Assembly: GCF_030817195.1 (NCBI RefSeq)
Contig: NZ_JAUSYZ010000001.1
Coordinates: 4,650,001-4,714,000 of the forward strand
From: Arthrobacter globiformis
GTDB taxonomy: Bacteria > Actinomycetota > Actinomycetes > Actinomycetales > Micrococcaceae
DNA: 64,000 bases
Direction of reading: 5' to 3'
Made by a program: the position numbers and the translations under genes
The notes under the pieces: model-generated
Databases searched by the model: none
What the model was told of the DNA's origin: nothing
The model's input: only the letters and a program-made list of their open reading frames with translations
In this document: piece by piece, positions 42,397 through 49,428 of the stretch
Layout of the letters: each line of letters begins with the position of its first letter
How positions within the stretch are numbered: the stretch's first letter is position 1

Positions 42397-43413
42397 ATGG
42401 CCCTAAATTCGCACGCCACGTTCACTGTGGATTCCGCCGTCGAACTCGCCGTGGTTGAACGAAGCGGATTCGTGGAGTCCCGCCATATCGGGGCAGCCGT
42501 GGTGCTCGCCGCTGACGGCCACGTGGTCACCCAGCTCGGCGACATCTCCACCCCCATCCTGGCCCGGTCCACGCTCAAGCCCCTGCAGGCGCTGGCTGCG
42601 ATGCAGTCCGGCGTTCCCCTGCGCGGCGCCCAGGTGGCACTCGCCTGCGCCAGCCACACCGGATCGCTCGACCACATGGACGTCGTCGAGGGCATGCTCA
42701 AGGCCGCGGGCGTCAAGGAGGACCAGCTGCAGTGCCCCGCCGCGTGGCCGCAGGACGAGACGGCCCGGACCTGGCTGACCCGGTCTGAGCGGGGTAAGTC
42801 CCGGCTGGCGTTCAACTGCTCGGGGAAGCACGCGGCCTTCCTGTGGGCCTGCACCGAGAACGGCTGGGACACGCACAGCTACCTGGAACCCAACCACCCG
42901 CTGCAGCAGCGCATCCGCACCGTGATCGAGGAGTACTCCGGCGAGCAGATCGCTCACCTGGGCATCGACGGTTGCGGCGCACCGGTAGCGGCCATCTCAC
43001 TGACCGGGCTGGCCCGCGCCTACTCCCTGCTCGCCAAAGCCCCCTCCGACAAGACCTCCAACGCCCGCGCCGCCACGATCGCAACGTCCATGCTGGACTA
43101 CCCGTGGGCGGTCCAGGGCAGGGGCGAGGCCAATACGATCGTCATGGAGGAGCTGGACGTCATCGCCAAGATCGGCGCTGAGGGGATCCTGGTCATGGCC
43201 ACGTCCCAGGGGGTTTCCGTGGCCCTCAAGGTGCTCGACGGCAACCTGCGGGCCACCTCGCTGGTGGGGCTGACCCTGCTGGCGGCCTGCGGAGCCGTCG
43301 ACATCCCGGGGGTGTCCAGCGTGCTCGAGAAGGTGGTGGAGCCGGTCCTCGGCGGCGGCCGCCCGGTGGGCAAGATCCGCCTGGGCCATGCCGTCTCGGC
43401 CCTGCTGGACTAA
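42397..43413 (+). CDS. Asparaginase II-family (thermolabile type) protein
   Basis: A 338-residue member of the AnsA/Asparaginase_II family (Rhizobium etli type), unrelated to the E. coli enzyme fold. Key segments are VERSGFVESRHIGAAVV, RSTLKPLQALAAMQSGV, ACASHTGSLDHMDVVEGML, FNCSGKHAAFLWAC (Cys and Lys zinc/catalytic region) and GIDGCGAPVAAISLTGLARAY. Expected reaction: L-asparagine to aspartate and ammonia. It starts 93 bp after the sulfite-oxidase-like gene and 29 bp before the small gene at 43443. Confidence 0.88.
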   Translation: MALNSHATFTVDSAVELAVVERSGFVESRHIGAAVVLAADGHVVTQLGDISTPILARSTLKPLQALAAMQSGVPLRGAQVALACASHTGSLDHMDVVEGMLKAAGVKEDQLQCPAAWPQDETARTWLTRSERGKSRLAFNCSGKHAAFLWACTENGWDTHSYLEPNHPLQQRIRTVIEEYSGEQIAHLGIDGCGAPVAAISLTGLARAYSLLAKAPSDKTSNARAATIATSMLDYPWAVQGRGEANTIVMEELDVIAKIGAEGILVMATSQGVSVALKVLDGNLRATSLVGLTLLAACGAVDIPGVSSVLEKVVEPVLGGGRPVGKIRLGHAVSALLD

Positions 43414-43442
43414 CGTACTTTTAGCTTTTCAAGGAGGCACCG

Positions 43443-43847
43443 GTGGCAGTTGCGCGCCGCAGAATCGACCCGGCCGACGGCCAAGCGGCACTGAGCCAAT
43501 GGGCGGCAGGTGCCGTCCCGCCGTCGGACGCTGCTCCGGACGCTGTTCCGGCCGCACCCGCGGTTCCCCGCTCGGTGATCGCGACGGCGGTCCGGTACTC
43601 CCTCGAGGAAGTCACCGCCCGGGCGCCGGGCAATTCGGTGGAGGTGCGGGTGCCGCCGTTCGGCGTCACCCAGTGTGTGGAGGGCCCGCGGCACACCCGC
43701 GGCACTCCCCCGAACGTCATTGAGTGCGACGCCGCCACCTGGCTGGCGATGGTGACCGGCCGGCTTAGCTGGGCGGACGCCGTCAGCGCCGGACGCGTGG
43801 CGGCTTCGGGCCTGCGCGCCGACCTCTCAGCCCTCCTCCCCCTCTGA
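43443..43847 (+). CDS. Sterol-carrier-like small protein
   Basis: A 134-residue protein, GTG start at 43443 after AAGGAGGCACC. It has the shape of the actinobacterial 'sterol carrier family' proteins found near purine-synthesis and asparaginase genes: RRRIDPADGQAAL, AVRYSLEEVTARAPGNSVEVRVPPFGVTQCVEGPRHTRGTPPN split by loops, and VIECDAATWLAMVTGRLSWADAVSAGRVAASGLRADL. The C-terminal part resembles SCP2. A lipid-binding role is inferred only from the family name. Confidence 0.7.
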   Translation: MAVARRRIDPADGQAALSQWAAGAVPPSDAAPDAVPAAPAVPRSVIATAVRYSLEEVTARAPGNSVEVRVPPFGVTQCVEGPRHTRGTPPNVIECDAATWLAMVTGRLSWADAVSAGRVAASGLRADLSALLPL

Positions 43848-43872
43848 GCTCCGCTTCCCCACTCCCGCACGA

Positions 43873-43927
43873 AAGGCAGGACCCCGCCCAAGTCTGAACT
43901 GCTCAGCCTTGGACGGGATCCTGCCTT
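43873..43927. terminator. Bidirectional terminator between SCP-like gene and dctA
   Basis: AAGGCAGGACCCCGCCCAAG (43873-43892) pairs with CTTGGACGGGATCCTGCCTT (43908-43927) with two G-U-type pairs. It serves the convergent genes on both sides. Confidence 0.75.
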
Positions 43928-43936
43928 CTGCCCTCT

Positions 43937-44001
43937 GGAGTTTTTGTACAGATATCGCGACCTCAAGGGTCCTTAGCGGCCAGTATCTGTACAAAAACTC
44001 C
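43937..44001. repeat. Perfect 18-bp inverted repeat near the 3' end of dctA
   Basis: GGAGTTTTTGTACAGATA (43937-43954) and TATCTGTACAAAAACTCC (43984-44001) are exact reverse complements around 29 nt. The arms are unusually AT-rich for this genome. The loop itself holds GACCTCAAGGGTC, a smaller palindrome. It directly precedes the dctA stop codon and follows a separate terminator. Confidence 0.85.
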
Positions 44002-44006
44002 GTACG

Positions 44007-45485
44007 CTATTCGTGGTTGATGGCTGCCGACGGCCTGCTCATCTGGAACTCCGGCATCTCATCGGGGCTCGGGCCGCCGCGGAACTTGGGCGAAGCCTGC
44101 CCGCCCCCGCTGATCCGTTCCAGTTCCTGCTCCTGGAAATCCTCCTCGACACCGAGCATGACGGCGGAATCGTGGTTGGTGATCTCGCCGCGGAACGCCC
44201 GGAGCATGACGCTGCGGTCGAACTGGCCCTCCCACTTGGAGACCACGAAGGTCGCCACGCAGTTGCCCAGCAGGTTGACCACCACGCGCATGGAGTCCAT
44301 CAGCCGGTCGGCCCCGAGGAGCAGCGCGACGCCGGCTACCGGGAAGATTCCGAGCGCAGCCGCCGTGGCGGACAGTGCCAGGAAGGACGAGCCGGGAACG
44401 CCGGCCATACCCTTCGAGGTCAGCAGCAGGACGCCGAGGGCCGCGAGCTGCTGGCCGAGGTCCAGGTGGTGGCCGAAGGCCTGGGCCAGGAACAGCAGGG
44501 AGATGGACAGGTAGATCGCCGCACCGTCGAGGTTGAACGAGTACCCGGTGGGCACCACCAGGCCGGTGGTGGCCCGGGAGCATCCGGCATTCGTCAGCTT
44601 GGTCATGATGCGCGGCATCACGGCTTCCGTGGACGCAGTGCCCAGGGCCAGCAGGAATTCCTCGCGGGTGTACTTGAGGAACTGCCACAGCGGAACCCGG
44701 GCGAAGCTCCAGGCCACAACGAACAGGAGCCCGATGAACACCACCGCGGCGCCGTAGCAGGCGGCGATCAGCATCGCGTAGGTGCCCAGGGTGTCTAGCC
44801 CGTACTGGCCGATGATGAAGGCCATCGCGCCGAAGGCACCGATCGGGGCCACCTTCATGATCCAGGACATGATCTTGAAGATGAGTTCGAGGACCGTCTC
44901 CATGAGGCTGATGACCGGCATGCAGCGCTCCCGGCCGATGACCACAATTGCGGCGCCGAAGAAGACCGAGAAGAAGAGGACCTGCAGCAGGCTGTTGCTG
45001 GCGAAGGCGCCGATGACGCTGGTGGGGATGACGTCCAGGATGAAGGCCGCTGCGTCCTTCGGCACGGCATGGCCGGTCTTGGCGTCGAGTGCCTCCTGGG
45101 ACAGGGTGCTCGGGTCGATATTGAGGCCCGCTCCGGGCTGGACAACGTTGCCGACGATCAGGCCGAAAACCAGGGCGAAGAGTGTGGCCGCTGTGAAGTA
45201 GAGAAGAGCCTTGACTCCTACCCTTCCGACCGCCTTGACGTCGCCAACGGCCGAAATTCCCGTGACGATCACGAGGAAGATCAGCGGCGCGATGATCATT
45301 TTGATGAGCTGGATGAAGCCGTCACCGAGCGGCCTCAGCTGGGAGCCAAGGTCCGGCCAGAAATGCCCTATGAGAACACCTGCCACGACGGCGATCAGAA
45401 TTTGGAAGAAGAGCGACCTATACAGGGGCTTCTTCTTCGACGGCACCGAACTCGCCTTCAGCGCCGTGGAATCTGGGATCTTCAT
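44007..45485 (-). CDS. dctA: Dicarboxylate:cation symporter
   Basis: A 492-residue DAACS-family transporter that takes up C4-dicarboxylates. The start is ATG 45485 (MKIPDSTALKA). Membrane helices run from about residue 25 to 420. The family signature is seen as LLALGTASTEAVMPRIM, VVPTGYSFNLDGAAIYLSISLLFLAQA and SKGMAGVPGSSFLALSATAAAL, all intact. An extended C-terminal tail of about 50 residues is Pro/Gly-rich and ends in SRPSAAINHE. It is transcribed alone. Confidence 0.93.
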   Translation of the reverse strand: MKIPDSTALKASSVPSKKKPLYRSLFFQILIAVVAGVLIGHFWPDLGSQLRPLGDGFIQLIKMIIAPLIFLVIVTGISAVGDVKAVGRVGVKALLYFTAATLFALVFGLIVGNVVQPGAGLNIDPSTLSQEALDAKTGHAVPKDAAAFILDVIPTSVIGAFASNSLLQVLFFSVFFGAAIVVIGRERCMPVISLMETVLELIFKIMSWIMKVAPIGAFGAMAFIIGQYGLDTLGTYAMLIAACYGAAVVFIGLLFVVAWSFARVPLWQFLKYTREEFLLALGTASTEAVMPRIMTKLTNAGCSRATTGLVVPTGYSFNLDGAAIYLSISLLFLAQAFGHHLDLGQQLAALGVLLLTSKGMAGVPGSSFLALSATAAALGIFPVAGVALLLGADRLMDSMRVVVNLLGNCVATFVVSKWEGQFDRSVMLRAFRGEITNHDSAVMLGVEEDFQEQELERISGGGQASPKFRGGPSPDEMPEFQMSRPSAAINHE

Positions 45486-45952
45486 TGATCTGTACCTATC
45501 AATTGGGAACTGCCCCGGATCGGGGTCTGCTTCCAACGTAACCCCGGTCACACAATTCCGCAAGAGGAAATTCAGTTTTCACGATGCGGAACTATGCAGG
45601 CGGTCACAATTGAGTTTTTGTCCGCTTGTTGGGACTTGAGGCCCTTTGCGGAGCGCCCGCCTCACCTGGGAAACCACCGGCCAGCGGCACCCTGGCGACC
45701 TTCGGCGGCCCGACGCGCCTGGCGTGCTCGCTGACGATGGCGTCCCCGGCCACCACAAGGTCGTTGATGGGCAGGACGGACCGTCCGGGCTCCCGTAAAT
45801 GCGGTCCGCTTTTCTTGCCCCATCGCACGGGTTCGACGATGTCCGGATCAAGTGCGGCGTGCGAGCGGACGAGTGCGGCAGGGCCGGGCCCGCACGATTT
45901 GGGCACCCGGACGCCCCTGCGCTCGGAAGGAGGAAGGATGGAGCGAAGGAGG
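45486..45952. other. Spacer between dctA and the SDR gene
   Basis: 467 bases. The part next to dctA (45486-45600) is AT-richer and should carry its promoter. The remainder is covered by a possible 100-codon gene on the minus strand (separate entry). Nothing else is supported. Confidence 0.5.
45604..45906 (-). CDS. Possible small hypothetical protein
   Basis: An open frame of 100 codons from GTG 45906, preceded by GCAGGGGCGTCC, 46 bp after the SDR stop and on the same strand. Codon bias is good in the middle (VLPINDLVVAGDAIVSEHARR, then VGPPKVARVPLAGGF in two stretches) but poor at both ends. It may be a real small gene or the remnant of a larger one. I recognise no family. Confidence 0.3.
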   Translation of the reverse strand: MPKSCGPGPAALVRSHAALDPDIVEPVRWGKKSGPHLREPGRSVLPINDLVVAGDAIVSEHARRVGPPKVARVPLAGGFPGEAGAPQRASSPNKRTKTQL

Positions 45953-46714
45953 TCAGCCGCGGCCTATGAAGGGCATTCCCGCGGCCGTGATGACCACCGA
46001 GCCCACGCTGGCCGAGGGCGGCATCCCGGCCATCATCAGCACTGCACGGGCCGCGTCCTCCACCGGGAACATCGGTTCCACCTTGCGGCTTCCGTCGGCC
46101 TGCACCGCCCCCGAGCCAACTCCGATGGTGTCCATGATTTCCGTGGCCGTGTTGCCGATGTCGATCTGTCCGCAGGTGATCCCGAACTCCCGGCCGTCCA
46201 GCTCGATGCTCTTGGTCAGGCCCGTCATGGCGTGCTTGGTGACGGCGTAGGCCACGGTCCGCGGCCGGGGTGAGTGCGCGGAGATGGAGCCGTTGTTGAT
46301 GATCCGGCCGCCCTGCGGCGACTGCGCCTTCATCGCCCGGACGGCAGCACCGGCGCACAGCACCGAGCCGGTCAGGTTCACGGCCACGGTGGCCTCCCAG
46401 TCCGCCAGGGTGATCTCATCCACCGATGCCGCCGGGCCGAAGACGCCGGCGTTGTTGAACAGGACGTCCACCCGGCCCCAGCGCCGGAGGACTGAAGCGA
46501 AAAGGTGTTCGACGTCGTCGGGCACGGTGACATCGCACGGCACCGCAAGCGCGTCCGGATGCCCGTCCGCTGTTTCCAGGAGCTGCTGCTCACGGCGGCC
46601 CGCCAGGGCCACCCGGTAACCGTCCGCCAGCATTTGCCGGGCAACCGCGCGCCCGATGCCCGAACCGGCGCCGGTGACGACGGCGACCCGTTCCGTGGTG
46701 GGTGGAACGGTCAT
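45953..46714 (-). CDS. Short-chain dehydrogenase/reductase
   Basis: A 253-residue classical SDR. NAD(P) site TGAGSGIGRAVA (from residue 15), NNAG at FNNAGVFGP, and catalytic Ser plus YAVTK. An Arg-rich LAGRREQQLL after the second strand suggests NADP(H) preference. It is the third gene of the NCS1-racemase-SDR operon, 45 bp after the racemase. Substrate unknown; a hydantoin or purine-derived carbonyl is possible by context. Confidence 0.85.
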   Translation of the reverse strand: MTVPPTTERVAVVTGAGSGIGRAVARQMLADGYRVALAGRREQQLLETADGHPDALAVPCDVTVPDDVEHLFASVLRRWGRVDVLFNNAGVFGPAASVDEITLADWEATVAVNLTGSVLCAGAAVRAMKAQSPQGGRIINNGSISAHSPRPRTVAYAVTKHAMTGLTKSIELDGREFGITCGQIDIGNTATEIMDTIGVGSGAVQADGSRKVEPMFPVEDAARAVLMMAGMPPSASVGSVVITAAGMPFIGRG

Positions 46715-46759
46715 GCTGCTTCTCCTGGAGTTGTTGGAACCTGGGCGGCTGTTGGAATC

Positions 46760-47503
46760 TTAAGCGGTGGCGGGAACGTCGTTCGTCGCCAGCGGCCAGC
46801 CTATGACGGTCTTGGGCCGCGGCGTGGCGTACGTCCGCACCTTGGACGTGGAGAGCTGCATCCGGACCAGGGACTCCGCGATGGTCACGGCGGACGCAAC
46901 GCCGTCGACGACGGGCACTCCGGCCCGCTGCCGGATCTGTTCGTCCAGGCCCGCCATGCCGCCGCAGCCCAGCACGATCACCTCGGCCTTGTCCTCCCGG
47001 ACGGCGAGCAGCGCCTGGCTGATGATGGCCTCGACCGCCCGTTCAGGTTCCTCCTCCAGCTCCAGCACGGCCATCCCACTGGCCCGCACCGAAGCACAGC
47101 GCGCATCGAGGCCGGCCAGCTTCAGCCGGTCCTCGATGAGCGGCACCGCGCGGTCCAGGGTGGTGACCACCGAGTATTTGTGGCCGAGGCACATGGCCGT
47201 GCTGGCCGCCGCCTCGGTGATGTCGACGACGGGCACGTCCAGCAGCTCCTGCAGCCCCTCGCGGCCGTGCTCGCCGTAGCCGGCCTGGATGACGGCGTCG
47301 AACGGTTCCGGGTAGTTCACCACGGCGTCCATGACGGCGATCGCGGCCAGATAACTCTCAAAGTTGCCTTCGCAGGAGTCGGCTCCGAAGCGCGGCGTGA
47401 TCCCGACGATCTCGGTGCCTGCCGCCGCGATGCTGCGTGCCTGGGCGGCGATGGAATCGGTCATGGACTGGGTGGTGTTGACGTTCGCAACGAGTATGCG
47501 CAT
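46760..47503 (-). CDS. Asp/Glu/hydantoin racemase-family protein lacking the first catalytic Cys
   Basis: A 247-residue member of the hydantoin/allantoin racemase family (MRILVANVNTTQSMTDSIA, a typical N-terminus). The second catalytic Cys is present as Cys180 in VLGCGGMAG. The first, normally in an ACFGDPG-like motif, is replaced by Gly75 in AGYGEHG. A one-base racemase with a different acid, or another lyase-like activity (as in maleate isomerase or decarboxylase relatives), is possible. It lies 27 bp after the NCS1 permease gene. Confidence 0.8.
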   Translation of the reverse strand: MRILVANVNTTQSMTDSIAAQARSIAAAGTEIVGITPRFGADSCEGNFESYLAAIAVMDAVVNYPEPFDAVIQAGYGEHGREGLQELLDVPVVDITEAAASTAMCLGHKYSVVTTLDRAVPLIEDRLKLAGLDARCASVRASGMAVLELEEEPERAVEAIISQALLAVREDKAEVIVLGCGGMAGLDEQIRQRAGVPVVDGVASAVTIAESLVRMQLSTSKVRTYATPRPKTVIGWPLATNDVPATA

Positions 47504-47530
47504 GGTTCCTCCTGGGGGTCTTGGTGGCTT

Positions 47531-49099
47531 TTAGTGGGTGCTGGCGACGGCGATCGCCTCGCCGTCGACGTCCTCAAAGTGCTGACGGCGGTCGGCGATC
47601 ACGTAGTAGCTCAGTGCACCAACGCCGGCACCGAAGAACCAGGCAAACGGCGCCGCCGCTTCAAAGGCCGGGACGAACGCGACGAGGATGGCCAGGACGG
47701 CCGCAGGCACCAGCGCGATGATGGCCCGCGGATTGACGCCCCGCTTGTAGAAGTAGGCCCCGGCCGGGTCCTGGCTATAGAGCTCGGGGACGTTGACCTT
47801 TCCGCGGCGGATCAGCCAGTAGTCGGCCATGACCACGCCGAACAGGGGGCCAAGAAGGGCGCCCAGCCCGCCCAGGAAGTAGACGATGACAAGCGGGTTG
47901 TTATAGAGGTTCCACGGCAGGATGACCAGGCCGATGGTGCCGCTCACCCAGGCTGCCCGGCGGAAGTTGAGGCGCTTGGGGAAGAGGTTAGTGAGGGCAT
48001 ACACGGGGGCGACGAAGTTGGCCATGAGGTTGACCGCGATGGTCAGGATGAGGATCGCGAGGCAGGCCAGCACCAGGAACAAGGTGTTGGGAATGCTTTG
48101 GACGATGTCCGACGGCGTTTCGATGATGGTGCCGTTGATCTTGTACTGCCCGCCGGCCAGGACCACCACGATGGCGCCGAACAGGAGCATGTTGATCGGA
48201 ATGCCCCAGAAGTTGCCGCGCACGATGGACTTCTTGGACACGGCGGAGCGGGTGAAGTCGCAGAAGTTCAGGACGAATGTTCCGTAGATGGAGACCCAGA
48301 GGGCACCGCCGGCGAAAATGGTTCGCCACATCTCGCCACCTTCGAGGCCCCGGATGCCCGTCCACTGGATGGAACCGCGCGCCTCGATGAAGACCCAGAC
48401 AGCCAGCAGGACCATTGTCACCAGGATGACCGGACCGGCGAAGGCCTCGTACTTGCGGATCATCTCCATGCCAAAGCTGACAATGACAAGCTGCACGATC
48501 CACAGCCCCACGAAGGAGATCCAGCCCAGCGTGCTCAGGCCGAGGATGGAGTTGGTGTCCAGCTCGTGGAGGGACGGGACCATGGCCACCAGCATGACGC
48601 GGAGCACCACCGAGGCAAGGAACGTCTGGATGCCGAACCACGCCACCGCCACCGCGCCGCGCAGGAGGCTGGCGAGCTGGGCACCGCGGATGCCGAAACT
48701 GATGCGGCTCATGACGGGAAACGGAACGCCCGTTTTTTGCCCCATGAACCCGGAGAAGCTGAGCAACACGAAGAGGAGGGCCGCCCCGATGGCCAGGGCC
48801 ATCAGGATTTGCCAGCCCCCGAGGCCCAGGGAAAAGAGTCCGACGGCGAACGCGTAGTTCCCGAGGCTGTGCACGTCGTTCGCCCACAGGGTGAAGATGC
48901 TGTATCCCGTCCAGCGGCGCCCTTGCCGCTTGGTGGGTGCGAGGTCAGTGTTGTAGAGGCTGGGGCTGATGTCGCGGGCGACAGCGGCGCTGGCCGCTTC
49001 GCACAGGGCATCGGCGGCCGTGGTCTGGTGAACGGGCTGGGCCGACGGCGCTGTCGGAATGGGAGCCGGTTCGACGCCGACTGGTGGAGTCGTGTGCAT
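47531..49099 (-). CDS. NCS1-family nucleobase/hydantoin:cation symporter
   Basis: A 522-residue permease with about 12 helices. The start is ATG 49099 with GGAGAT before it. NCS1 landmarks are SLYNTDLAPTKRQGRRWTGYSIFTLWANDVHS, GVPFPVMSRISFGIRGAQLASLLRG, AWFGIQTFLAS (substrate-stacking Trp) and FVLNFCDFTRSAV. Best guess is allantoin, hydantoin or a purine/pyrimidine base. It heads the operon with racemase and SDR. Two GYGAAATAA repeats lie upstream. Confidence 0.9.
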   Translation of the reverse strand: MHTTPPVGVEPAPIPTAPSAQPVHQTTAADALCEAASAAVARDISPSLYNTDLAPTKRQGRRWTGYSIFTLWANDVHSLGNYAFAVGLFSLGLGGWQILMALAIGAALLFVLLSFSGFMGQKTGVPFPVMSRISFGIRGAQLASLLRGAVAVAWFGIQTFLASVVLRVMLVAMVPSLHELDTNSILGLSTLGWISFVGLWIVQLVIVSFGMEMIRKYEAFAGPVILVTMVLLAVWVFIEARGSIQWTGIRGLEGGEMWRTIFAGGALWVSIYGTFVLNFCDFTRSAVSKKSIVRGNFWGIPINMLLFGAIVVVLAGGQYKINGTIIETPSDIVQSIPNTLFLVLACLAILILTIAVNLMANFVAPVYALTNLFPKRLNFRRAAWVSGTIGLVILPWNLYNNPLVIVYFLGGLGALLGPLFGVVMADYWLIRRGKVNVPELYSQDPAGAYFYKRGVNPRAIIALVPAAVLAILVAFVPAFEAAAPFAWFFGAGVGALSYYVIADRRQHFEDVDGEAIAVASTH

Positions 49100-49187
49100 C
49101 TGGATCTCCAGTTTCTGGGATTTCCGCGGTGGTGAGCCCTCGATCGGGTGACCATTGGTCGGACGATCGCTGCTGTTATTCCACATC

Positions 49188-49217
49188 GCGAAATAAACTT
49201 GTTGAATAGTGAAATAA
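49188..49217. promoter_or_regulatory. Direct repeats GYGAAATAA upstream of the NCS1 operon
   Basis: GCGAAATAA at 49188 and GTGAAATAA at 49209 are spaced 21 bp, two helical turns. The same hexamer-like half-site recurs as an inverted pair at 62755-62771 in the other purine promoter region. Confidence 0.45.
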
Positions 49218-49370
49218 GGGTATGACCTGCATCACCCTCCGGTCAAGGCTGTCGATGGAAGGGCCGTGGTCACAATCCGCCGCTAGGTGCTGACGGACCG
49301 CGGTCCCACTGCGGGAACGGGGACACGTTTGACCGCGGTCCAGCCTGGCGGATAATCTCGAATAGCAAGA

Positions 49371-49395
49371 ATGTTTTCTCACAATACGAAAACAT
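49371..49395. promoter_or_regulatory. Palindromic operator candidate upstream of aceE
   Basis: ATGTTTTC-N9-GAAAACAT, perfect 8-bp arms, ending 33 bp before the aceE GTG start. The centre TCACAATAC is AT-rich. It overlaps the expected core promoter, so it fits a repressor site. Confidence 0.5.
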
Positions 49396-49428
49396 AGCCC
49401 CAACATTCAAAGATGAAACGAGGCTGCC

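Larger units (their letters stand above)
49100..49428. other. Divergent promoter region, NCS1 operon / aceE
   Basis: 329 bases. It contains direct repeats GCGAAATAA and GTGAAATAA (49188-49217), two copies of GACCGCGGTCC (49295-49306 and 49331-49341) and the palindrome ATGTTTTC-N9-GAAAACAT just before aceE. No coding frame is supported. Confidence 0.6.

Noticed and set aside
46505..49135. An 876-codon open frame antisense to the SDR, racemase and NCS1 genes
   Set aside because: It crosses three well-supported genes and their gaps and has no recognisable domain.
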